A stretch of DNA of 64,000 nucleotides from NCBI RefSeq assembly GCF_900299525.1, contig NZ_OMKA01000026.1, forward strand, positions 310,001 through 374,000. The letters are read 5' to 3'. The position numbers were made by a program, and so were the translations under genes. The notes beneath the pieces were generated by a model. The model ran no database searches. It had not been told where the DNA came from and saw nothing but the letters and a program-made list of their open reading frames with translations. The stretch comes from Aquimarina sp. Aq78 (GTDB taxonomy: Bacteria; Bacteroidota; Bacteroidia; Flavobacteriales; Flavobacteriaceae). Each line of letters starts with the position of its first letter. Position 1 is the stretch's first letter. Of this stretch, positions 37,009 through 44,485 are shown piece by piece.

Positions 37009-37809
37009 TTAATCCGATCCTCTTAAAACGAATAAAGGAATTCTACTATCAAAGTCTTTTTTGAGAACAGCATCTTCTTCCCAAAGCTTCGCAAAGAATC
37101 CTCGTTTTCGTCTAAAAACACAAATAAGATCAGGATAATTCTCATTAAGATGTTCTAAAAGTCCTTGAAATAATGTAGCATTTTCAGACGATTTATAAGA
37201 TGAGGTAATCTCCCCTAAATCCTTGTCAAACTTAGAATCTTCAGCTAAGAAATTTGCTGTTTTTACCTGAAGCAATTTCAAATCACCATCAAAAGTACTT
37301 AAAATTTCCTTTACAGGAGTTAACGCATTTTTCTTTTTCACGATACCTGATTTGACTGCCATAAGTATCTTTTTAATAGGCGAAAAAGTGTACATTTGAG
37401 GAATAATCAATACAGGAATTTCTGTATTTTTTACAAGACTACCCGAAATTGGGCCAAGAAAATATGGATCTTTAATATCCTTAACCTCTGCCCCCAAAAT
37501 GAGTAAATTTATAGAGTGCTGTAAATTAAATTTAGGGATAGCTTCAAGAAGTTCTCCTTCTAATGGTAAGGCAATTACTTCTACTCCTTTTTTGTCAATT
37601 TTTGCTATTTTTTCTTCTATAGAAGATGCTGTGATTTCCTTTAGTGTTTTGTTTACAGAGGGAAGACTACCAGATCTGGGTAGTTCTTTAAAAACCTCTA
37701 CTACATAAACTTTTGCTTTGAGTTCTTTTGCAAAATCTATAGTGTATTGAAGTCTGGCCATACTAATTGAATGTTCAGACAAGCCCAAAGGAACCAATAT
37801 ATTCTTCAT
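37009..37809 (-). CDS. Universal stress protein (UspA family), two-domain type
   Basis: 266 residues. The N-terminal half (1-145) is a clear Usp domain: MKNILVPLGLSEHSISMARL, then INLLILGAE and the ATP-loop-like LGPISGSLVKNTEIPVLIIP. The second half (about 146-266) repeats the fold in degenerate form (IKKILMAVKSGIVKKKN... IPLFVLRG). Such tandem Usp proteins are common in Flavobacteriia, and their partners are unknown. The tRNA-Ala gene follows almost immediately, so the two may share a transcript. Confidence 0.87.
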   Translation of the reverse strand: MKNILVPLGLSEHSISMARLQYTIDFAKELKAKVYVVEVFKELPRSGSLPSVNKTLKEITASSIEEKIAKIDKKGVEVIALPLEGELLEAIPKFNLQHSINLLILGAEVKDIKDPYFLGPISGSLVKNTEIPVLIIPQMYTFSPIKKILMAVKSGIVKKKNALTPVKEILSTFDGDLKLLQVKTANFLAEDSKFDKDLGEITSSYKSSENATLFQGLLEHLNENYPDLICVFRRKRGFFAKLWEEDAVLKKDFDSRIPLFVLRGSD

Positions 37810-37951
37810 TAATTATTATGATTTGTGTTTCAGTGTGTAAAATTACAATTTTAGACCTTTTACTAACTCATTTCTTGATATAATATTATTTTTAAAGCTT
37901 TTCTGATGGTCTAAAAGAGCTTTTTTCTTAAAGTTTTTTTAAATGTTCTAT

Positions 37952-37999
37952 AGAATATAACTATCAGTTATATTCTGCAATATAAAGTTAGTACTTTTG
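37952..37999 (+). promoter_or_regulatory. Palindrome and TAnnTTTG box before the GNAT gene
   Basis: AGAATATAACT-ATC-AGTTATATTCT (37952-37976) is a perfect 11-bp inverted repeat. TACTTTTG (37992-37999) follows and matches the -7 consensus, 20 bp before the GNAT start. The palindrome overlaps the expected -33 position and could be an operator. Confidence 0.5.
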
Positions 38000-38019
38000 G
38001 GCTTCTCCAAAAAAAAAGT

Positions 38020-38520
38020 ATGATTCGTAAAGCATTATTATCTGATCTGGATGCTATTTACACATTGACTCGAGCTTGTGCCAAAGCAATGATAGCTAAT
38101 GGGATATATCAATGGAATGAGCATTACCCTACTCAGGAACGTTTTCAAAAAGATGTTGAGTTACAAGAACTATATGTCCTTGAAGAAGAAGACCACATCA
38201 AAGGAATTATTGTGCTTACTGATCTAATAGATGAAGAATATATTCCTGTTACGTGGTTAACAGGTAATACCAATAATCTCTATATACATCGTGTAGCGGT
38301 TGATCCAGAATATTGGGGAAAGGGATATGCTCAAAAACTAATGGATTTTGGAGAAGAATATGCTCGAAAAAATCGATATCAATCAGTTAGGCTAGACACT
38401 TTCAGTCAAAATAAAAGAAACCAGAAATTTTATGAAACCAGAGGGTATCAACGTTTGGAAGATATCTATTTTCCAAAGCAAAGTGAACACCCGTTTCACT
38501 GTTATGAACTCGTTTTATGA
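38020..38520 (+). CDS. GNAT family N-acetyltransferase
   Basis: 166 residues with the GNAT fold. IHRVAVDPEYWGKGYAQKLMDFGEEYA (about 92-118) contains the acetyl-CoA loop in the form W-G-K-G-Y-A, followed by SVRLDTFSQNKRNQKFYETRGYQ, the usual beta6/beta7 region. The substrate cannot be told. Its stop overlaps the ATG of the MATE transporter gene by 4 bp (ATGA), so the two are translated together. Confidence 0.9.
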   Translation: MIRKALLSDLDAIYTLTRACAKAMIANGIYQWNEHYPTQERFQKDVELQELYVLEEEDHIKGIIVLTDLIDEEYIPVTWLTGNTNNLYIHRVAVDPEYWGKGYAQKLMDFGEEYARKNRYQSVRLDTFSQNKRNQKFYETRGYQRLEDIYFPKQSEHPFHCYELVL

Positions 38521-39845
38521 GTAAGGTAATTGGTTTTAAAAATATAAATCGCCTGGCTATTCCGGCTATTGTTGCTGGTATTGCAGAACCATTGCTATCG
38601 ATAACCGATACGGCTATCGTGGGTAATATTCCCGAATACGGTACCGAATCCCTTGCAGCAGTAGGTATTGTGGGGTCTTTTTTGTCGGCATTAATATGGA
38701 TTCTCGGACAAACCCGAAGTGCAATATCTGCTATCATTTCTCAATACCTGGGAGCAGGTAAAATTGAGGAAGTAAAAACATTGCCAGCACAAGCCATTTT
38801 CTTTAATGTAGCCCTTAGTATTTTTGTGTTGATCTCTACTGTTTTTTTTGTTGAAGAGATTTTTAAGTTATATAATGCTTCAGGATTAATTTTAGAATAC
38901 TGTGTAGTCTATTATGATATTAGGGTGTGGGGATTTCCTTTAACCTTATTCACATTTGCAGTTTTTGGGATTTTTAGAGGATTACAGAATACATTTTGGC
39001 CAATGATTGTTGCTGTAATCGGTGCAGTAGCTAATATTGTTTTAGATTTTATCCTGGTATATGGGATCGAAGGTTTTATTACTCCAATGGGGATTAGCGG
39101 AGCCGCATGGGCAAGTTTAATTTCACAGTTTTTAATGGCTGTCATCGTTTTCATATTATTGTTGACTAAAACCAATGTAAGTCTCAAATTACGTTTCCCA
39201 TTAAATAAAGAGTTGGGTAGATTGGTTACTATGAGTCTTAATTTATTTGTTCGATCTATAGCATTAAATACAGCATTATATTTTGCAACCTCTAATGCTA
39301 CAGAATATGGAGACGAATATATCGCTGCATATACGATAGCAATGAATATCTGGATGTTTACTGCATTTTTTATTGACGGCTATGGCGGAGCAGGTAATAT
39401 CCTTGGCGGAAAACTATTAGGTGCAAAAGATTATAAATCCCTCTGGAAATTAGGTAAGCGTGTAAGCACTTATGGTGTTGGTGTGAGTTTGATTTTGGCA
39501 ATATTTGGATTTATATTTTATGATGCAATAGGAGAAGTATTTACAAGTGAAACCATAGTGTTAGAAACATTTTACAGTGTCTTTTTTATTGTTTTAATTG
39601 TACAGCCCATTAATGGTTTGGCTTTTGTCTTTGATGGGATTTTTAAAGGCCTTGGCGAAATGAGTTATTTAAGAAATGTATTACTAGGAGCTACATTCTT
39701 AGGGTTTATACCTACTCTTTATTTATGTAACTTTTTTGATTTAAAGTTATACGGGATATGGATAGCATTTACGGTTTGGGCACTTTTTAGAGGAGTAGCA
39801 CTCGTCATAAAGTTTAGAAATAAGTTCTTGCCCTTGATCTCTTAA
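38517..39845 (+). CDS. MATE family efflux transporter
   Basis: 442-residue inner membrane protein with about 12 helices, arranged in two bundles. The opening NRLAIPAIVAGIAEPLLSITDTAIVG is the typical MATE/DinF N terminus, with LAAVGIVGSFLSALIWILG in helix 2. It likely exports cationic drugs or metabolites with Na+ or H+. It is coupled to the GNAT gene by an ATGA overlap, which raises the possibility that the acetylated product is exported. Confidence 0.92.
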   Translation: MSKVIGFKNINRLAIPAIVAGIAEPLLSITDTAIVGNIPEYGTESLAAVGIVGSFLSALIWILGQTRSAISAIISQYLGAGKIEEVKTLPAQAIFFNVALSIFVLISTVFFVEEIFKLYNASGLILEYCVVYYDIRVWGFPLTLFTFAVFGIFRGLQNTFWPMIVAVIGAVANIVLDFILVYGIEGFITPMGISGAAWASLISQFLMAVIVFILLLTKTNVSLKLRFPLNKELGRLVTMSLNLFVRSIALNTALYFATSNATEYGDEYIAAYTIAMNIWMFTAFFIDGYGGAGNILGGKLLGAKDYKSLWKLGKRVSTYGVGVSLILAIFGFIFYDAIGEVFTSETIVLETFYSVFFIVLIVQPINGLAFVFDGIFKGLGEMSYLRNVLLGATFLGFIPTLYLCNFFDLKLYGIWIAFTVWALFRGVALVIKFRNKFLPLIS

Positions 39846-39949
39846 AAAGGATAAATAAGGATAAATAATAATGGAGCATAGATAAGGATTAAGAAAATCC
39901 CTATTCGTAATCTGTTTTTTTCAAAAAACTCTTCTAACATCTTCTTCAT
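39842..39949 (-). CDS. Possible 35-residue single-pass membrane peptide
   Basis: An open frame on the minus strand, MKKMLEEFFEKNRLRIGIFL followed by ILIYAPLLFILIYPF. It has a charged amphipathic start and one hydrophobic helix (about 16-34). It ends within the MATE stop codon on the other strand. There is no ribosome binding site, but these are rare here. The composition looks protein-like, but the short length means chance is not excluded. Confidence 0.35.
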   Translation of the reverse strand: MKKMLEEFFEKNRLRIGIFLILIYAPLLFILIYPF

Positions 39950-40171
39950 ATATTTTATGAACTATCTATACATATAAACGTGTTATATTTTAGATAATTA
40001 CAATTAATTTTTACTAAGAAATAAATCATTTGATTGTATTAAGATTGTTTGTTAAACAATTTTAATACAGAGATCACCAGATGGGTGAATGATACCAGCC
40101 AAAATAATTATGTGTGGTATTTTAATCTTCAGTTGGTATTAGTTACTTTTACTATAAAAGTTACAACAATA

Positions 40172-40936
40172 ATGATACCAAGATCTAACGGAAGTTTATA
40201 TACTCATACCGAAAACAGCATTGCAACGATAGAATTTGGCCACCATGCCAGTAATTCTTTTCCATCAGAATTATTAGTAAGATTAACTAAAGCTTTTGAT
40301 GAATTATCAGAAGATACATCTGTATCTGTAATCATTCTTAAGTCAGAAGGAGACCGGGCATTTTGTGCAGGAGCTTCTTTTGATGAACTAATGGCAATAA
40401 CAAATCTGGAAGAAGGAAAACAATTCTTTTCTGGATTTGCGAATGTGATTAATGCAATGCGAAAATGTAAAAAACCAATCATAGGAAGAATACAAGGTAA
40501 AACTGTAGGAGGAGGAGTTGGGTTAGCGTCTGCTTGTGATTACTGCCTGGCTACAGAAGCAGCATCGATTAAATTAAGTGAATTAACAATTGGTATAGGC
40601 CCCTTTGTAATAGAACCGGCAGTATCAAGAAAAATAGGATTAGCAGCTTTTGAAACTCTTGCATGGGATGCGTCACAATGGAAAAATGCGTATTGGGCAA
40701 AAGAACAAGGATTGTATGCTCGCGTTTTTGGTACCACATCAGAATTAGATAAAGAAATACAATTATTTGCCGAAAAACTTGCTGGCTATAATCCAGAAGC
40801 AATACAACAAATGAAAAAAGTAAACTGGAAAGGAACAGAGCATTGGCAGGAACTTCTTATAGAAAGGGCGGCCATTTCTGGCGAATTGGTGCTTTCTGAA
40901 TTTACTAAAAAAGCATTAGAAAAATTTAAAAAATAA
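40172..40936 (+). CDS. Enoyl-CoA hydratase/isomerase family protein
   Basis: 254 residues from the ATG at 40172, the usual crotonase length. ILKSEGDRAFCAGASFDEL (CoA-site/oxyanion loop 1) and IIGRIQGKTVGGGVGLASACD (oxyanion loop 2) are both present, and LSELTIGIGPFVIEPAVSRKIG follows. The catalytic Glu of true hydratases is not obvious at the second loop, so isomerase or another crotonase activity is possible. A longer frame from a TTG at 40049 would add 41 unrelated residues and is rejected. It stands alone before the peptide genes. Confidence 0.87.
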   Translation: MIPRSNGSLYTHTENSIATIEFGHHASNSFPSELLVRLTKAFDELSEDTSVSVIILKSEGDRAFCAGASFDELMAITNLEEGKQFFSGFANVINAMRKCKKPIIGRIQGKTVGGGVGLASACDYCLATEAASIKLSELTIGIGPFVIEPAVSRKIGLAAFETLAWDASQWKNAYWAKEQGLYARVFGTTSELDKEIQLFAEKLAGYNPEAIQQMKKVNWKGTEHWQELLIERAAISGELVLSEFTKKALEKFKK

Positions 40937-41013
40937 AAGGGCTACGGTAATCCTCAATTTTGCCTTTGTTATTTTCTTTACATTACATCATTACAAATTT
41001 AAAACCTTTAATT

Positions 41014-41190
41014 ATGTTAAAAAACATTTTAAACCGTAATGATGTTAAATCATTGAACAAAACAGAGCAATCAAGTATTAATGGAGGAAGCAGTTGTTTT
41101 CTCGCTTGTAGACAAGACTATATTAGTTGTCTAGGTAGTGGAGGTTCTAACTGTCTGGCAGATTATATTGCATGTAGATCTGCGTGTTAA
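41014..41190 (+). CDS. Double-glycine-leader, six-cysteine secreted peptide (copy 1)
   Basis: 58-residue peptide. The leader, MLKNILNRNDVKSLNKTEQS plus SINGG, has the S-x-N-G-G ending of bacteriocin-type (ComC/natural product precursor) leaders cut by C39 peptidases of export ABC transporters. The 33-residue core starts SSCFLACRQDY and has Cys at core positions 3, 7, 14, 22, 29 and 33, that is C-x3-C-x6-C-x7-C-x6-C-x3-C. This symmetric spacing suggests a helical hairpin closed by three disulfides, or thioether modification. The start at 41014 is preferred over an upstream Met at 40960, since the second copy shares exactly this leader. No transporter or modifying enzyme lies nearby. Confidence 0.85.
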   Translation: MLKNILNRNDVKSLNKTEQSSINGGSSCFLACRQDYISCLGSGGSNCLADYIACRSAC

Positions 41191-41249
41191 TACTTGTGCA
41201 TTGTGATTTACTTTTTTAGATTGTATTTCACTTAGCATTACATGTCTCG

Positions 41250-41288
41250 TCCTAAAATAAGTCGAATTTATGTCAACTTATTTTAGGA
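41250..41288. repeat. 13-bp inverted repeat after peptide copy 1
   Basis: TCCTAAAATAAGT (41250-41262) and ACTTATTTTAGGA (41276-41288) are perfect inverted arms around a 13-base loop. It lacks a T tract. It may be a terminator for the first peptide gene, or the end of a decayed insertion sequence, since it starts where the similarity between the flanks of the two peptide genes stops. Confidence 0.5.
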
Positions 41289-41336
41289 TGACTCATTTAA
41301 TACCTTGTGTGTTTGCCTCTATGATGATCTTCTTTT

Positions 41337-41445
41337 ATGTCTTTTGAGCGTGACCCAAAAGGTCGGGCTATTCGCTTTTACTCCTCGTACTTCCTTTCTG
41401 TCAGACTGTGGGGTAGCCGCTACTATCCCTCACGCAAAACACCAA
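41337..41445. repeat. GC-richer repeat-like block between the two peptide genes
   Basis: This stretch (GAGCGTGACCCAAAAGGTCG, then GTGGGGTAGCCGCTACTATC) is visibly richer in G+C than its surroundings and has a GACC/GGTC stem. Its style is that of dispersed intergenic repeats in Flavobacteriia. A 61-codon frame passes through it but looks accidental. No second copy was seen in this window. Confidence 0.4.
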
Positions 41446-41533
41446 TAGAAAACAAACTTCAATTGAAAAGGGAAATTTGTTGTACCCCTATATTTTACCT
41501 AAATTACATGATTACAAATTAAAACCTATAACC

Positions 41534-41713
41534 ATGTTAAAAAACATTTTAAATCGTAATGATGTTCAGTCATTAAACAAAACGGAGCAATCAAGTATTA
41601 ATGGAGGAGCAAATAGTTGTTTGCGCGAATGCAGACAAGACTTTGTAGATTGTAGAGAAGATGGTCATTCTCATTGCGCAGCAAGTTTAGCTGCATGCAA
41701 ATCTATGTGTTAA
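41534..41713 (+). CDS. Double-glycine-leader, six-cysteine secreted peptide (copy 2)
   Basis: 59-residue paralogue of copy 1. The 25-residue leader differs at one position only (Gln for Lys at 12) and ends SINGG. The 34-residue core, ANSCLRECRQDFVDC and onward to ACKSMC, keeps exactly the Cys spacing C-x3-C-x6-C-x7-C-x6-C-x3-C while the residues between have diverged, and it is richer in charged and His residues. The upstream 30 bp (ACAT-ATTACAAATT-AAAACC) match those of copy 1, so the promoter was duplicated with the gene. The conserved cysteine frame shows that selection acts on the peptide. Confidence 0.85.
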   Translation: MLKNILNRNDVQSLNKTEQSSINGGANSCLRECRQDFVDCREDGHSHCAASLAACKSMC

Positions 41714-41732
41714 TATAATGTATAGTGATTTA

Positions 41733-41891
41733 TACCATTTACACTTTGAATTTATCACAATAAAACTCTCTTTTTCGCCTATGCTTCAAAATAAAAATTA
41801 ACCGTAGCTATGGCTATGCTGAATTTTTCTTCTTTGCATAAACAAAAAATAGCTGATTTTCTTTTGTAGTAAATTCAAAGTACAACTGGTA
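41733..41891. mobile_element. MITE-like element, 159 bp, with empty-site evidence
   Basis: The element begins TACCATTTACACTTTGAATT and ends with the inverted partner (AAATTCAAAGTACAACTGGTA); the arms match at about 18 of 22 positions. It is flanked by TTA on both sides (41730-41732 and 41892-41894). In the flank of peptide copy 1 the same sequence is uninterrupted (GTGATTTACTTTTTTAGA at 41203-41220), so the TTA is a target duplication. The centre has the hairpin AAATTAACCGTAGC-TATG-GCTATGCTGAATTT. No coding capacity. A 3-bp TNA target is known for some IS5-group elements. Confidence 0.75.
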
Positions 41892-42038
41892 TTACTTTTT
41901 TAGATCGTATTTCATCTAGCAGTATTAGATTATAAAGCGGGTTTACCAGCTTTTATTAGTTTTTTATAAGAAAATACTCAAAATGACGTTGTTTTCTTAT
42001 GTAGAACCTGGGTTATAAATTAAAAGTCTAAATAAATA

Positions 42039-42137
42039 ATGGATATACTAAACTTTTTAGGAGGTAATGGATTGTTCCTGGTATTAGGAATTGTTTTGGT
42101 TGTGGTTTACTTTATAAATAAGAGAAAGAGACGATAA
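42039..42137 (+). CDS. Small single-pass membrane protein
   Basis: A 32-residue frame, MDILNFLGGNGLFLVLGIVL then VVVYFINKRKRR. It has one hydrophobic helix (about 10-26) and a strongly basic end that fits the positive-inside rule. It lies 36 bp before queD on the same strand. A -7 box for queD lies between them, so the genes may be separately transcribed. The organised layout suggests a real protein of unknown role. Confidence 0.5.
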   Translation: MDILNFLGGNGLFLVLGIVLVVVYFINKRKRR

Positions 42138-42144
42138 TCTTCCG

Positions 42145-42152
42145 TAACTTTG
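42145..42152 (+). promoter_or_regulatory. Candidate -7 box of queD
   Basis: TAACTTTG matches TAnnTTTG and ends 21 bp before the queD ATG. No good -33 TTTG is seen at the right distance. Confidence 0.4.
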
Positions 42153-42173
42153 CCAAAAATTACAAAGTAAACG

Positions 42174-42626
42174 ATGAGTAAAATTCGTATCACGAAACAA
42201 TTTTCTTTCGAAACCGGGCATGCTTTATATGGATATGATGGTAAATGTAGAAATGTTCATGGTCATAGCTATAAACTAAGTGTGACTGTAATTGGAACAC
42301 CAATTACAGATACTTCGCATGTAAAATTAGGAATGGTGATTGATTTTGGAGACCTTAAAAGGATTGTAAAAGAAGATATTGAAGATGTTTTTGATCATGC
42401 AACAGTATTTAATAAAAACACACCACATATAGAACTGGCAAAAGAATTAAAAGATAGAGGACATAATGTAATTTTAGTAGATTATCAACCTACCAGTGAG
42501 AATATGGTAATTGATTTTGCTAAAAAGATTATCTCTCGATTGCCTGAAGACATTAAGCTACATTCTTTAAAACTTCAAGAAACTGAAACATCATTTGCAG
42601 AGTGGTATGCATCAGATAATGAATAG
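42174..42626 (+). CDS. queD: 6-carboxytetrahydropterin synthase / 6-pyruvoyl tetrahydropterin synthase
   Basis: 150-residue cytoplasmic enzyme of the PTPS/QueD family, converting dihydroneopterin triphosphate to 6-carboxytetrahydropterin for queuosine or related 7-deazaguanine synthesis. The three zinc ligands are His16 (FETGHALYG), His29 and His31 (CRNVHGHSY), with catalytic Cys25 before them, as in QueD. GMVIDFGDLKRIVK and LQETETSFAEWY are family landmarks. Other queuosine genes are not in the window, so a pterin role is not excluded. Confidence 0.88.
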   Translation: MSKIRITKQFSFETGHALYGYDGKCRNVHGHSYKLSVTVIGTPITDTSHVKLGMVIDFGDLKRIVKEDIEDVFDHATVFNKNTPHIELAKELKDRGHNVILVDYQPTSENMVIDFAKKIISRLPEDIKLHSLKLQETETSFAEWYASDNE

Positions 42627-42677
42627 ATCATTTAAATCTTAGGACCTTTTCTTACCTTTACCTTTTAAATTATACGT

Positions 42678-43436
42678 ATGAACCTTCCTGAAGGGAAAAA
42701 AATATACTTTGCGAGTGATAATCACTTGGGGGCTCCAACATCAGAAAAAAGTTTTCCCAGAGAGCAAAAATTTGTAAAATGGTTGGATGAAGTTAAAAAA
42801 GATGCAGCTGCTATCTTTTTGTTAGGAGATCTTTTTGACTTTTGGTTCGAATATAAAACTGTGGTTCCCAAAGGATTTACCAGAACATTGGGGAAATTGG
42901 CAGAAATTACAGATTCTGGAATACCCGTGTATTATTTTGTAGGAAATCATGACCTGTGGATGAACGGATATTTTGAAGAAGAATTAAATATTCCCGTGTA
43001 TCATAAGCCCCAGGAGTTTACTTTTAATGACACTACTTTTTTTATCGGCCATGGTGATGGTTTAGGCCCGGGAGATAAAGGGTATAAACGAATGAAAAAA
43101 GTGTTTACCAATCCTGTAGCAAAATGGTTTTTTAGATGGTTACATCCAGATCTTGGCGTAAAACTGGCACAGTACCTTTCGGTAAAAAATAAATTGATTT
43201 CGGGAGATGAAGATGTAACTTTTTTAGGAGAAGATAATGAGTGGTTGGTACAATATTGCAAAAGAAAACTGGAGAGCAAGCACAGGGATTATTTTGTATT
43301 TGGGCATAGACATCTTCCTATGGAAATACAATTAAATGAACAATCCCAATATATAAATCTAGGAGACTGGATTGCTCATTACACCTACGGTGTTTTTGAC
43401 GGAAATGAACTTAAGTTAGTACACTACAACAACTAG
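42678..43436 (+). CDS. lpxH: UDP-2,3-diacylglucosamine diphosphatase (LpxH-like)
   Basis: 252-residue calcineurin-like metallophosphoesterase of lipid A synthesis; it cleaves UDP-2,3-diacylglucosamine to lipid X and UMP. Metal-site motifs are seen in order: SDNHLG (D14, H16), LLGDLFDFWFE (D51), GNHDLW (N90-D92), GHGDGLG and FGHRHLP. The length and FWFEY pattern fit the LpxH group rather than generic phosphatases. Its end overlaps the stop of the convergent ABC gene by 4 bp. Confidence 0.85.
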   Translation: MNLPEGKKIYFASDNHLGAPTSEKSFPREQKFVKWLDEVKKDAAAIFLLGDLFDFWFEYKTVVPKGFTRTLGKLAEITDSGIPVYYFVGNHDLWMNGYFEEELNIPVYHKPQEFTFNDTTFFIGHGDGLGPGDKGYKRMKKVFTNPVAKWFFRWLHPDLGVKLAQYLSVKNKLISGDEDVTFLGEDNEWLVQYCKRKLESKHRDYFVFGHRHLPMEIQLNEQSQYINLGDWIAHYTYGVFDGNELKLVHYNN

Positions 43437-44407
43437 ATTTGTTTTCTTTTCTCAATGGTTTCTTCAGGAATTGTAATCCCAATCATTTTGGGAGCGGTTA
43501 ATTTACTGTGATGATTAAAAAAGAGAATTGTATTGTCGAGTATAGCTTCAATCAAGTAATAGCCCCCGTTGAAATATGCATTTTTTACTCGTGCTTTTAT
43601 CATAGAACTAGGATTAACTTCTATCTCATGAGGATAGACCAGAATGGTATCCTGGCTATCAGATGCCGTAAATGAAGAAATCTTTATTTCGTTTACTTCT
43701 CCAAAAAGAGAAGCAATGTAATAATCGGTAGGATTTTGATATAAAGCGATCGTATCTTCTTGAGTTAAAATTTTACCCTGGCGAATAACAATGGTCTGAT
43801 CTGCAAAAGAGAGAATATCGGTTTTGTCATGTGTAGCGGTGATACTTGTAATTTTATTACGTTTTAGATATCTAAATAGATTTCTTCTCAAAGAACTACG
43901 TCTGAAGTTATCAATATTTCCAAAAGGCTCATCAAGCAGTAATAATTCTGGTCTTTTGGCCAATGCTTTTGCCAGTGCTACTCTTTGTTTTTGGCCACCA
44001 CTAAGGTTTTCGACTTTGGTATTGGCAAAATCAGTCATTTCTACAATGTCGAGTAACTCATCTACCCGCCCTTGTTTTAACTCTGGTTGAAAATTAGACA
44101 GATATTGGCCAATATTTTCTGAAACACTGCGGTAGGATTGTAGCTCAAAACCTTGTGAAAGGTATTTCATATTTTCTTCACCAGGTACAAGATTAAAAAG
44201 CGGCCCTAATATTTTAGTGCCATTCCAGGATAGTTCTCCTTCGTTTACTTGTAAAAGGCCATAAATGATTTTTAATAAAGTACTTTTTCCACAGCCACTA
44301 GCACCAATTAGGGCAATATGCTGCCCTTTTTGAATAGTAAAACTAACGTTTTTTAAAACAGGAAGCTGATCATACGCGAATGATATATTGTCTACTTTTA
44401 ACATCAC
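43433..44407 (-). CDS. ABC transporter ATP-binding protein
   Basis: 324-residue ATPase subunit. Walker A is GASGCGKST (35-43), the signature LSGGQKQR (135-142) and Walker B LLLLDEP (155-161). The C-terminal 100 residues (for example VYPHEIEVNPSSMIKARVKNAYF) look like a TOBE-type regulatory domain, as in PotA/CysA-type importers. No permease or binding protein is adjacent, so the substrate is unknown. It has no terminator of its own and converges with lpxH. Confidence 0.9.
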   Translation of the reverse strand: MMLKVDNISFAYDQLPVLKNVSFTIQKGQHIALIGASGCGKSTLLKIIYGLLQVNEGELSWNGTKILGPLFNLVPGEENMKYLSQGFELQSYRSVSENIGQYLSNFQPELKQGRVDELLDIVEMTDFANTKVENLSGGQKQRVALAKALAKRPELLLLDEPFGNIDNFRRSSLRRNLFRYLKRNKITSITATHDKTDILSFADQTIVIRQGKILTQEDTIALYQNPTDYYIASLFGEVNEIKISSFTASDSQDTILVYPHEIEVNPSSMIKARVKNAYFNGGYYLIEAILDNTILFFNHHSKLTAPKMIGITIPEETIEKRKQI

Positions 44408-44430
44408 TCAAATATATTGAACTTTAACAA

Positions 44431-44465
44431 AAAAAATCCGCTTCTTTTCAGAAAACGGATTTTTT
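44431..44465 (-). terminator. Terminator of the S9 peptidase gene
   Basis: AAAAAATCCG (44431-44440) pairs with CGGATTTTTT (44456-44465). Read on the minus strand it gives a stem with T run, 20 bp after the S9 gene stop and before the ABC gene start. Confidence 0.75.
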
Positions 44466-44485
44466 ATTTTTTTAAGTTAAAAATA

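Noticed and set aside
40049..40171. N-terminal extension of the enoyl-CoA hydratase from a TTG start.
   Set aside because: The extra 41 residues do not fit the crotonase fold, and the ATG at 40172 gives the usual length.
41337..41522. 61-codon plus-strand frame between the peptide genes.
   Set aside because: It lies in the GC-richer repeat-like block, has biased low-complexity composition and no protein-like features.
41926..42021. Segments resembling the ends of the AACCCGGATTATGC element near 41926 and 42005.
   Set aside because: They are weak matches in the wrong order and orientation to form an element.
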